Under the pieces are notes generated by a model that was given only the letters and a program-made list of their open reading frames with translations, was not told the origin of the DNA and ran no database searches. A DNA stretch of 5,539 nt from Deltaproteobacteria bacterium. GTDB taxonomy: Bacteria > Desulfobacterota > Desulfarculia > Adiutricales > Adiutricaceae. A program made the position numbers and the translations under genes. The first letter of the stretch is position 1. Every line of letters starts with the position of its first letter. Location: the NCBI GenBank assembly GCA_031269135.1, contig JAISZP010000027.1, forward strand, positions 1 to 5,539, in the 5' to 3' direction. Shown piece by piece: positions 1 through 5,401 of the stretch.

Positions 1-2
1 CG

Positions 3-71
3 CCGACGTATTTACTAGAAAACCGCATGATAAAACATTATAATGACGAAGAGTCGATGATCAAAAAATAG
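3..71 (+). CDS. C-terminal end of an upstream gene (partial, unidentified)
   Basis: A reading frame is open from the window edge and stops at TAG 69-71, giving 22 residues that end in MIKK. The other two forward frames stop earlier, at 16-18 and 41-43. A terminator-like hairpin starts about 10 bases after the stop, which is where one is expected behind a real gene end. The tail is hydrophilic and too short to assign to a family. It could be chance, since only 22 codons are visible; the placement of the hairpin is the main support. Confidence 0.4.
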   Translation, partial: PTYLLENRMIKHYNDEESMIKK

Positions 72-81
72 TTCACATGCC

Positions 82-106
82 CCTTGTTCTTGAAAACAAG
101 GCTTTT
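82..106 (+). terminator. Short Rho-independent terminator-like hairpin
   Basis: CCTTGTT (82-88) pairs perfectly with AACAAGG (95-101) around a 6-base loop, followed by C and TTTT (103-106). It lies just after the TAG at 69-71 and before the peptidase leader. The 7-bp stem is AT-rich and the T tract short, so it would be a weak terminator. Confidence 0.4.
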
Positions 107-155
107 GCCTCATGAGCTAATGTCTTGGCTGAGCGCCAGGTTTGCGAGACGAATT

Positions 156-180
156 CATCATCGCCTCCGAGGCGGTGATG
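156..180 (+). promoter_or_regulatory. Hairpin in the leader of the M24 peptidase gene
   Basis: CATCATCGCCT (156-166) and AGGCGGTGATG (170-180) form an 11-bp stem with one T-G wobble and a CCG loop. No T tract follows, so it is not a classical terminator. It ends 7 bases before the Shine-Dalgarno at 188-195. It could stabilise the mRNA 5' end or affect ribosome access; the role is inferred only from position. Confidence 0.35.
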
Positions 181-187
181 CAGCAAG

Positions 188-195
188 AAAGGAGG
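188..195 (+). promoter_or_regulatory. Shine-Dalgarno that sets the peptidase start at 204
   Basis: AAAGGAGG is a near-perfect ribosome binding site, 8 bases before ATG 204. The same frame is open further upstream to 84, but those codons cross the terminator-like hairpin and the leader hairpin and encode an Arg/His-rich stretch with no family similarity. The start at 204 is therefore preferred. Confidence 0.85.
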
Positions 196-203
196 TTTGC
201 GAT

Positions 204-1388
204 ATGGAGCTGACTAAATCAGAGTTGGAGCAGCGATGTAAAAAGTTTAAACGACTGATGGATGAAACCTTTCCGGAATGGAATACGGCGGTCATCTTCT
301 CTCAGGTCAATCAGTATTATTTCACCGGAACCATGCAGGACGCTCTTCTATTGATCAATAAGGAGGGCGCGGCGCATTTGTTCGTGCGGAGAAGTTTCGA
401 GCGGGCCAAGAGCGAAGCTCTTTTCGGGGAAGTATATCCGATGACCCGCTACAATGACGTAGCCGGAAAACTCGGCGCCGATCTGGGAAATATTTACATA
501 GACGCGACCAGTGCGCCTTACGCTTCGGTGGAGCGTCTCGGCAAAAGTCTCAAGTTTTCGCTGAAAGGTTCTCTGGAGACGCTTCTTAGAAACCAGCGTT
601 CCGTCAAATCGGAATATGAGCTTTACTGGCTGAAAATCGCAGGCACCCTGAGCAATCAACTGCTGACGGAGATCGTTCCGGGACTCATGAGAGAGGGAGT
701 CAGCGAATCGGATTTTTACAGCGAAGTCGCCAACCAAATGGTGAAGCTTGGGCATCAAGGAGTCGTTCGTTTTTGGCGATATGGCGCGGAAATCGTGATA
801 GGACACTGCTGTTTCGGCGAAAATGCGCTTCACCCCAGTTACTTCGAGGGAGTGGTCGGATCCAAGGGAAACAGTCCCGCTTCTCCGATCGTCGGCAATC
901 GACAAACGTTTTTGAAGAAAGGCGATTTGGTGCTGGTCGACATCACTTTCGCTTTAAGAGGATATCACACCGACAAGACAGTGGTTTACTCTTTCGGCAC
1001 GCCCGCCAGCCAAGAAGTGCAAAAGGCCCATGCCCTGTGTCTCGAGTTGCAGCGCAGCGTCGCCCAACGTCTTGTTCCAGGGGCGATCCCTTCCAAAATT
1101 TATAGCGACGTCATGCAGCAATTGAGCCAAGAGGACAAAAAAGGTTTCATGGGTCTCGACAGCGAGGCGGTAAGTTTTTTGGGGCATGGAGTCGGACTTC
1201 ACGTAGACGAATTGCCTGTCATCGCCAAGGGATTCGACGCCCCTCTCGAGCAAAATATGGTCTTTGCGGTGGAACCCAAAAAAGCCGTAAAAGGGCATGG
1301 CATAGCGGGCGTTGAGGATACTTTCCTAGTGACGCCGGAAGGCGGGTTGTGTCTTACCGGAGGCGGCAGAGACATCATCAAGGTTTAG
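204..1388 (+). CDS. M24 family metallopeptidase (Xaa-Pro aminopeptidase/prolidase-like)
   Basis: This 394-residue protein is predicted to be a cytoplasmic metallopeptidase that cleaves X-Pro bonds, releasing the N-terminal residue of peptides or splitting dipeptides. Residues 10-130 look like the creatinase-type N-terminal domain; about 138-390 form the pita-bread catalytic domain. All five metal ligands of the family are visible: D246 (LVLVDIT), D257 (GYHTDKT), H328 (GHGVGLH), E357 (FAVEPKK) and E371 (GVEDTF). H333 in GLHVDELP is the usual second histidine. No signal peptide or membrane segment is seen, and the length suits the family. The segment before the first ligand (about 199-230: GHCCFGENALHPSYFEG, then a GS/NSP-rich loop) is of the form seen in a prolidase-like subgroup rather than in classic PepQ or PepP, so the substrate is uncertain. 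The start is set by AAAGGAGG at 188-195. The stop codon lies inside the first unit of a 16-bp tandem array. The neighbours give no pathway context. Confidence 0.92.
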   Translation: MELTKSELEQRCKKFKRLMDETFPEWNTAVIFSQVNQYYFTGTMQDALLLINKEGAAHLFVRRSFERAKSEALFGEVYPMTRYNDVAGKLGADLGNIYIDATSAPYASVERLGKSLKFSLKGSLETLLRNQRSVKSEYELYWLKIAGTLSNQLLTEIVPGLMREGVSESDFYSEVANQMVKLGHQGVVRFWRYGAEIVIGHCCFGENALHPSYFEGVVGSKGNSPASPIVGNRQTFLKKGDLVLVDITFALRGYHTDKTVVYSFGTPASQEVQKAHALCLELQRSVAQRLVPGAIPSKIYSDVMQQLSQEDKKGFMGLDSEAVSFLGHGVGLHVDELPVIAKGFDAPLEQNMVFAVEPKKAVKGHGIAGVEDTFLVTPEGGLCLTGGGRDIIKV

Positions 1389-1536
1389 ACGGACTATGCT
1401 TTAGACGGACTATGCTTTAGACGGATTATACTTGAGCCGGATTGAGCTTTAGACGGATTGTACTTGAGCCATATTGTGCTTTAGACGGACTACTTTAGAG
1501 AGATTGCTTTAGGCAGGCTAGTTTAGACAGTTAGGC
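1384..1536 (+). repeat. 16-bp tandem array starting over the peptidase stop codon
   Basis: About ten head-to-tail units. The first two (1384-1399, 1400-1415) are identical: TTTAGACGGACTATGC. Units at 1416, 1432, 1448 and 1464 keep exact 16-bp spacing with substitutions, alternating between TTTAGACGG and TTGAGCC forms. From 1480 the units shorten to 14 bp (1480, 1494, 1508), and a degenerate last one runs 1522-1536. The TAG of the peptidase gene (1386-1388) lies inside unit 1. Every TTTAG unit supplies a TAG in one frame, so the array could hardly be coding. No terminator hairpin is visible here. Confidence 0.93.
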
Positions 1537-1546
1537 CGCTAAAATT

Positions 1547-1590
1547 CGGTTTGTCGTCCGAATCCGGTTTGTCGTCCGAATCCGGTTTCG
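1547..1590 (+). repeat. 18-bp direct repeat, 2.4 copies
   Basis: CGGTTTGTCGTCCGAATC occurs at 1547-1564 and again, identically, at 1565-1582, followed by CGGTTTCG (1583-1590). It begins 10 bases after the 16-bp array but has an unrelated unit. A small open frame across it (1551-1736) has no ribosome binding site or family likeness and is not called. Confidence 0.9.
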
Positions 1591-1832
1591 CTTATACTTT
1601 CGCTGAAGAACCGAAAGCTAGAAACGGATGTCGAGGCCCAAATATCGCAATCTCAAAAATGACCCGGAAATTTGATTGCGATTTGAGGCGACAACGATCG
1701 CCTGGTCGGCGATTTCCGCGCGAGCATGACGTCTAATGAAACAGTAAATTAAAATTTGACCGCATATCGTGAGCTTCGCCGCCGACGATCAAAAGATATT
1801 TTTCCTCACAATCAAGCCTGAAGGCGTCCCCA
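1591..1832. other. Intergenic leader of the ATPase gene, no gene seen
   Basis: No coding sequence, RNA gene or strong promoter is recognised here. A 6-bp inverted repeat AGGCGA/TCGCCT (1686-1691/1698-1703) has no T tract. TTGACC at 1756-1761 resembles a -35 box, but no convincing -10 box lies 16-18 bases downstream. AAGG at 1821-1824, 8 bases before ATG 1833, is the only visible and rather weak Shine-Dalgarno for the next gene. Confidence 0.6.
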
Positions 1833-3581
1833 ATGAAAAAACTTCCGCTTAAACGCAAGACCTTCAGCGAAATAATAGAATCGAAAAAACTCTACGTAGA
1901 TAAGACCGAGTACATCCATCGCCTGGTGACCGGCGATAAGAGCTGTTTTCTTTCCAGACCCAGGCGATTCGGAAAATCCCTTCTCTTGGACGCAATTAAA
2001 GAACTCTTCGTCGGTCGCCGGGATCTTTTCAAAGGGCTATATATAGAAACGTCCACCGATTACGACTTCCCCATGCATCCGGTAATCGAGCTCGATATGA
2101 GCTATGCTGAAACCGCGACTCCCGACCTGCTGAAAAGGTCCATTAAAAGGGACCTTGTTAAAATCGCCGATAGGGAGTGGTTGAAGATTCCAGACGGATA
2201 TTATGACGGAGTTTTGATTTCTTTGGTCAAAAAGCTATCCGACAAATATGGCGGAACGAAGGTCGTCGTCCTGGTCGACGAGTGCGATGCTCCCGTCGCC
2301 GCAAACATCGGTCGATTATCGGCGGCGGAGGCGAATCAAGAAGTTCTGCAAGGTTTTTATACGACGTTGAAAAAACTCGACGAATACTTACGTTTCGTTT
2401 TCGTCGTCGGCGCCACCCGCTGCGCCGTCGGTTCCAGCGACGGCGAATACAACGATTTGGTCGATATTTCGCTTAAACCTGAATACTCAGGTATCTGCGG
2501 CTTCACATCGCTAGAGCTCGACCAATATTTCGGCGACCACATGCAAAAGACCCTGGAGGCTTTAGTGGAGAAAGGCGACCTTCCTCCTCATAGCGACCAA
2601 GACGATCTCAAAAAGGAACTCGTTCGGTGGTATGGCGGCTACAACTGGGGAAGCGAGCCTCAGGCGATGAATCATCAGGCGATGAATCTTCAGGAGATGA
2701 ACCATCAGGAGATGAATCACCAGGTGTTGAATCATCATGAGATGAACCATCAGGTGATTAATGCTCAGGTGATGAATCCTTTTTCCATTCTTAATTTCTT
2801 CAATAAGAAAGAATTCTCCGACTATTGGTTCCAGAGCGGCCCTCCAGCCAATCTGACGGAACTTATCCAGGCCGACCCCTTGGATTACCTCGACCTCCAG
2901 CTTGATGGCCATAATCTCTCAAGCGTGACGAGAGTCGAGCTTCACGGACTGGGGAGCATATCGGCGCTATTTCACGGCGGGTATTTGACCATTGATGAAA
3001 TCACTATGGTTCCCGATGGGAATGAAAAACTGGCGGAGAAATATTCATTCAAGTTTCCGAATCATGAGGTCGGCAAGAACTATAAAAGGTATTGTTTGGA
3101 CTCGGTTTTTACGACCATCGCCCATGAACTGCAAATTTACTCGAAAACACTTGTTTCGGCTTTCCTTGCGAAGGATCCCAAGGCGGCGAGTCTTACTTTT
3201 CAAGATATTCTAAGCGGCGCGACTTTTCCCCAAGACGCCGCCGATGACGGATATCATTACAATCTAATCCGAGCCGCCCTGCTCGGAATGAATTTCGAGT
3301 TGATGAAAGAACCCTTGGACCGGCAGGGAGGTTCGGATTTGACTATAATCCTGCCGGATGACGTTCGGGTGGTCGTTAAGATGGAATACCGGCCAAAACT
3401 CGCATCAGAAAACCAAGACTCGATGCAAAAAGAGCTGGCCAAGGGTTTGGAGGACGCGAAAACCGCCCTTAAAACCCAAGATTGCGTCGGTGCTTTGAAG
3501 CAAAGCGGCAAAAAAGCGATCATGATGGGTTTGGCCATATATGACCGAAAAGACGTTTCGGCGGAGTTTGTCGAAGTATGA
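1833..3581 (+). CDS. AAA-ATPase-like protein with C-terminal PD-(D/E)XK-type domain
   Basis: This 582-residue protein belongs to the AAA-ATPase-like/DUF1703 family, which is common and often multicopy in gut anaerobes; its cellular role is not established. The N-terminus is typical: YVDKTEYIHRL (21-31), then the P-loop form SRPRRFGKSLLL (41-52) with G47-K48-S49. Walker B is VVVLVDECD (144-152), with D149 and E150. A sensor-like strand follows (FVFVVGATR, 188-196), then GICGFTSLEL (220-229) and WYGGYNWG (267-274). The conserved NPFSILNFF motif is at 315-323, but 277-316 is a tandem pentapeptide block, an expansion between two family motifs. The C-terminal nuclease-fold domain covers about 425-582: YHYNLIRAALLG (474-485), GGSDLTI with D502, and a strand VVVKMEYRP where E-x-K is expected. 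Here it reads K516-M517-E518, so nuclease activity is doubtful. No signal peptide or membrane segment is seen. The upstream ribosome binding site is weak (AAGG, 1821-1824), and the start matches the usual family N-terminus. It stands alone between two long gaps. Confidence 0.92.
   Translation: MKKLPLKRKTFSEIIESKKLYVDKTEYIHRLVTGDKSCFLSRPRRFGKSLLLDAIKELFVGRRDLFKGLYIETSTDYDFPMHPVIELDMSYAETATPDLLKRSIKRDLVKIADREWLKIPDGYYDGVLISLVKKLSDKYGGTKVVVLVDECDAPVAANIGRLSAAEANQEVLQGFYTTLKKLDEYLRFVFVVGATRCAVGSSDGEYNDLVDISLKPEYSGICGFTSLELDQYFGDHMQKTLEALVEKGDLPPHSDQDDLKKELVRWYGGYNWGSEPQAMNHQAMNLQEMNHQEMNHQVLNHHEMNHQVINAQVMNPFSILNFFNKKEFSDYWFQSGPPANLTELIQADPLDYLDLQLDGHNLSSVTRVELHGLGSISALFHGGYLTIDEITMVPDGNEKLAEKYSFKFPNHEVGKNYKRYCLDSVFTTIAHELQIYSKTLVSAFLAKDPKAASLTFQDILSGATFPQDAADDGYHYNLIRAALLGMNFELMKEPLDRQGGSDLTIILPDDVRVVVKMEYRPKLASENQDSMQKELAKGLEDAKTALKTQDCVGALKQSGKKAIMMGLAIYDRKDVSAEFVEV
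2661..2780 (+). repeat. In-frame 15-bp tandem array inside the ATPase gene (8 units)
   Basis: Eight uninterrupted 15-bp units start at 2661, 2676, 2691, 2706, 2721, 2736, 2751 and 2766; unit 1 is CAGGCGATGAATCAT. They encode pentapeptides close to Q-x-M-N-H (QAMNH, QAMNL, QEMNH, QEMNH, QVLNH, HEMNH, QVINA, QVMNP), residues 277-316. The last unit merges into the conserved NPFSIL motif, so the array probably grew from the native codons there. Codon 2 varies between GCG, GAG and GTG, with silent changes at AAT/AAC and CAT/CAC, so the units have diverged since duplication. Confidence 0.95.
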
Positions 3582-3612
3582 CTTTTTAGCTCTCCATTTG
3601 AATCTCTGGAAG

Positions 3613-3636
3613 TTCGCCTGATTTTGCCTTGGCGAA
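3613..3636 (+). other. Inverted repeat after the ATPase gene
   Basis: TTCGCC (3613-3618) and GGCGAA (3631-3636) are perfect arms around a 12-base loop, starting 31 bases after the stop codon. No T tract follows on either strand. It may be a weak 3'-end hairpin but is not a convincing terminator. Confidence 0.25.
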
Positions 3637-3663
3637 ACACTATGTTTGAAATTTGACCAACAA

Positions 3664-3692
3664 TTGACTTCTAAACTGCAATGTTGTAGTAT
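3664..3692 (+). promoter_or_regulatory. Sigma-70-like promoter with a palindrome in the spacer
   Basis: TTGACT (3664-3669) and TAGTAT (3687-3692) match the -35 and -10 consensus at five and four of six positions, with an ideal 17-base spacer. ACTGCAA-TG-TTGTAGT (3675-3690) is a near-perfect palindrome (one G-T pair) spanning the spacer and part of the -10, in the position of an operator. The nearest recognisable gene downstream starts at 4208, so it would make a leader of about 500 bases or an unrecognised small RNA. AT-rich intergenic DNA yields such matches by chance. Confidence 0.35.
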
Positions 3693-3737
3693 TGAAGTTC
3701 AGAAAAGAAAGTTTTATGAGTTCAAATATGTTCCTTT

Positions 3738-3778
3738 GGTAGTTTCGTAGTTTGGCTGGTTACATAGTTTTGTAGTTC
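3738..3778 (+). repeat. Degenerate TAGTTT-type short repeat
   Basis: The stretch repeats variants of a roughly 8-9-base unit: GTAGTTTC, GTAGTTTGG, CATAGTTTT, GTAGTTCC. The part CATAGTTTTGTAGTTC (3763-3778) closely resembles CATAGTTTTATGGGTTC at 5343-5359, so both intergenic regions hold members of one low-complexity repeat type. Confidence 0.55.
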
Positions 3779-3953
3779 CTGCTTCCGCTTCGAGCCAAAC
3801 TCAAAGGCATTAAGGCATTGCCGCACGGTTTTTAATAAGTTTCGTCGTTTCGCCGTTAATTTCGTCAATCGCTTTAAAAAGTGCAGCCGCTCTCGGCGCG
3901 GGAGTTCAAGCGCGGTCGAAAAGGGATATAGGTAAGATTGCCCGCGAAAGGCG
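3779..3953. other. Non-coding stretch, no gene seen
   Basis: This part of the 626-bp gap shows no coding or RNA gene. It holds minor direct repeats: AGGCATTA/AGGCATTG (3805-3820) and TTTCGTCG-like units around 3840-3872. A minus-strand frame stays open across it (3722-4312) but encodes an Arg-rich sequence without family features, crosses the 14-bp array and overlaps the start of the kinase gene. Confidence 0.55.
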
Positions 3954-4079
3954 CCCTGCGAAGAGCGAGTTGCGTAAATTAAGCTGCGTGGATTAAGCTG
4001 CGTAGAGTGAGCTGTATAGATTAAGCTGCGTGGAGTAAGCTGCATACTGTAAGCTGCGTAGAGTGGGCTGCATAGATTG
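3954..4079 (+). repeat. 14-bp tandem array (eight clear units plus one degenerate)
   Basis: Units start every 14 bases without a slip at 3968, 3982, 3996, 4010, 4024, 4038, 4052 and 4066; a weaker unit at 3954 matches about 10 of 14 positions. The consensus is close to AGCTGCGTAGATTA, and most differences are A/G or C/T changes. It ends about 130 bases before the kinase start. A period that is not a multiple of three fits non-coding DNA. Confidence 0.93.
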
Positions 4080-4091
4080 CGCGGTTTTATC

Positions 4092-4194
4092 CGCCTTAGC
4101 CAGCAGGCGCGTCGATTGGGCTGCGCCGACGATATTTGCTTTTCAGCGGCGGCGTCAAGTCGCTGCGGGACATCGTCGGCACGTTTTTTATTTT
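4092..4194 (+). promoter_or_regulatory. Structured leader with terminator hairpin before the kinase gene (possible attenuator)
   Basis: GCCGACGAT (4125-4133) and ATCGTCGGC (4172-4180) are perfect 9-bp arms, followed by ACG, TTTTTT (4184-4189), A and TTTT. Inside the loop, CAGCGGC (4144-4150) pairs with GTCGCTG (4159-4165) as a nested 7-bp stem with one G-T pair. Upstream, CGCCT (4092-4096) can pair with AGGCG (4105-4109), and CGTCG (4110-4114) with CGACG (4127-4131). The last pairing uses bases of the outer terminator stem, so the two are mutually exclusive, as in an attenuator. The T tract ends only 2 bases before the Shine-Dalgarno. It could instead simply stop read-through transcription. 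No known riboswitch class is recognised. Confidence 0.5.
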
Positions 4195-4196
4195 GC

Positions 4197-4207
4197 AAGG
4201 GGAAGGG
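4197..4207 (+). promoter_or_regulatory. Shine-Dalgarno that sets the kinase start at 4208
   Basis: AAGGGGAAGGG lies directly before ATG 4208, with AAGGGG centred at a normal distance (5-base gap). From this ATG the protein begins MLITITGKLGSGKST, the usual start of a P-loop kinase. The frame is open upstream to a TTG at 4136, but that would place the hairpin and T tract inside the gene. Confidence 0.8.
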
Positions 4208-5128
4208 ATGCTCATAACTATCACCGGCAAACTTGGGAGCGGCAAAAGCACCCTCTGTAAATTGCTCTCGGAACAGTGCAAGTATGATGTTTATTCTACC
4301 GGTCAGATCCATCGCAACCTGGCCGTCAAGATGGGTCTGGACACTATCGCCTTAAATAGATTGATGGAGACGGATCAGAACTACGATAGAGTGATAGACG
4401 ACGAAGTCAAAAGGCTTGCCGCAGAAAAGAAAGACCAACGCATCATTTTCGACTCCAGGCTCGCTTGGCACTTCGTCGGGCAATCTCTGAAAATTTTCAC
4501 CACCATAGATCCCTTCGTCGCCGCCGAAAGGGTTTTGGCCTCGCCGAGAGGAAGCGAAGAGAGTTATCACGACCTCGCCGAAGCGTTGGCGAAACTTAAG
4601 ATCAGAGCCGAGCTGGAGATAAAACGCTTCAAAGATATTTACGGCATCGACTATTCGGACTACTCCAATTACGATCTCATCATCGACACCACTTGGCTTG
4701 ATCCTGAATCGCTGGCGTCCATCATCAACCAAGAGTATAAACTCTATGCCCAGCAAGACGTAAAGCCCAAGCCGGCTTCGGAGATCCTGATTTCCCCAAA
4801 GTCCCTGTATCCCACCTATCCTTTAGTCCGTCCCGGCAAAGCCGACTCGAACTTATCCCTCAGCCTAAAAAATCATTTTAGAGACGACCCGTTCGTAGTC
4901 GCCCTTATCGATGGTTATCATTACGTAATAGATGATAAGGGCGGAGGATTGTTCGCCGCTTTGGAGGCCAAACTCCCTTACGTCTTCGCAAGCTTGAAGA
5001 AGGACGCCCCGGAAACGAACCAGACTCTCTCCAAGCTGGATCCGAATTTGCTCAAGAGCGCTCAAGAACTGGGCGGGTTTATGTATCCAGGCGTTCCTTT
5101 CGCCTACGGTGACCGCACGGAATCGTGA
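4208..5128 (+). CDS. Cytidylate-kinase-like P-loop kinase with ParB-like C-terminal domain
   Basis: This 306-residue protein has two parts. Residues 1-175 resemble cytidylate-kinase-type nucleotide kinases, which transfer a phosphate from ATP to (d)CMP: P-loop GKLGSGKST (7-15), YSTGQIHR (29-36) at the usual substrate site, FDSRLAWHF (81-89), strand KIFTTIDPFVAAERV (95-109), the basic helix KIRAELEIKRFKDIYG (131-146) and NYDLIIDTT (154-162). Bacterial CMP kinase is typically about 220-230 residues and lacks such a tail. Residues 190-265 resemble a ParB/sulfiredoxin-like domain: ISPKSLYPTYPLVRP (195-209), then DDPFVVALIDGYHYVID (226-242) and LFAALEAKLPYV (248-259). The family's usual GHHR-like motif after the strand reads D243-K-G-G, so catalysis by this domain is doubtful. 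It could bind a ligand or partner. No signal peptide or membrane segment is seen. Phosphorylation of CMP is not proven; the substrate could differ. The start is set by AAGGGG at 4197. The gene stands alone behind a terminator-like leader. Confidence 0.82.
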   Translation: MLITITGKLGSGKSTLCKLLSEQCKYDVYSTGQIHRNLAVKMGLDTIALNRLMETDQNYDRVIDDEVKRLAAEKKDQRIIFDSRLAWHFVGQSLKIFTTIDPFVAAERVLASPRGSEESYHDLAEALAKLKIRAELEIKRFKDIYGIDYSDYSNYDLIIDTTWLDPESLASIINQEYKLYAQQDVKPKPASEILISPKSLYPTYPLVRPGKADSNLSLSLKNHFRDDPFVVALIDGYHYVIDDKGGGLFAALEAKLPYVFASLKKDAPETNQTLSKLDPNLLKSAQELGGFMYPGVPFAYGDRTES

Positions 5129-5287
5129 AGAGCGATTTTCTCCCGCCGATGATTTCGATTTCCTTCCATTACGCTGGAACGTTATATTCAACGCGGCGAA
5201 AAACGTCGCGTCCGCGATAGCTTCGACTTGCGACAGCTTCGGCTTTAGGCCCGCGTTATGGCGGATGGTTATTGAATCGTCGGGTCG
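5129..5287. other. Intergenic stretch after the kinase gene, no gene called
   Basis: No recognisable gene. An 8-bp hairpin ACGCGGCG/CGTCGCGT (5191-5198/5204-5211, one G-T pair, loop AAAAA) has no T tract. A 16-bp imperfect duplication, GCGATAGCTTCGACTT then GCGACAGCTTCGGCTT, covers 5214-5245. A small frame from GTG 5109 to 5330 overlaps the end of the kinase, has no ribosome binding site and no family resemblance. Confidence 0.55.
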
Positions 5288-5306
5288 CTCGGCTGAGGCG
5301 AGTTTT
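5288..5306 (+). terminator. Weak terminator-like hairpin downstream of the kinase gene
   Basis: CTCGGC (5288-5293) can fold on GGCGAG (5297-5302) around TGA with one G-G mismatch, followed by TTTT (5303-5306). It is the only stem with a T tract between the kinase stop and the window end. It is 160 bases past the stop and imperfect, so support is weak. Confidence 0.25.
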
Positions 5307-5342
5307 GGGTTTGAGGCTATATGGTCCTAGATTTCACAACTG

Positions 5343-5401
5343 CATAGTTTTATGGGTTCATTGATTCATTGATTCAGGGTTTTATGGCTTTATGGTTTCA
5401 T
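5343..5401 (+). repeat. Low-complexity TTTATGG/ATTGATTC repeats
   Basis: CATTGATT occurs twice in tandem (5359-5374), followed by degenerate 8-9-base units of the type TTTTATGGC, TTTATGGT, TTCATGGC up to the start of the 37-bp array. The first part, CATAGTTTTATGGGTTC (5343-5359), resembles 3763-3778. Confidence 0.65.

Noticed and set aside
84..203. Upstream extension of the peptidase gene
   Set aside because: The extension crosses two hairpins, and ATG 204 has a near-perfect Shine-Dalgarno at normal spacing.
348..905. 185-codon open frame on the minus strand inside the peptidase gene
   Set aside because: It lies antisense to a gene with complete catalytic motifs and shows no domain of its own.
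1551..1736. 61-codon frame with an SSESG repeat
   Set aside because: It starts at TTG inside the 18-bp direct repeat, has no ribosome binding site and resembles no family.
3716..3742. 8-codon leader peptide frame after the promoter-like site
   Set aside because: It is too short to separate from chance, has no run of regulatory codons, and no terminator close by.
1781..4180. Recurrent 9-mer GCCGACGAT at 1781-1789, 4125-4133 and, inverted, 4172-4180
   Set aside because: The word is short, and its GC-rich CG pattern is common in this sequence; only the inverted pair at 4125/4172 has structural meaning.
4136..4207. Upstream extension of the kinase from TTG 4136
   Set aside because: It would put a terminator hairpin and T6 tract inside the gene, while ATG 4208 has a good Shine-Dalgarno and places the P-loop at the N-terminus as usual.
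3722..4312. 196-codon open frame on the minus strand
   Set aside because: It is Arg-rich, shows no family motif, runs through the 14-bp array, has no clear ribosome binding site and overlaps the start of the kinase gene. The array's lack of some stop codons helps keep it open.
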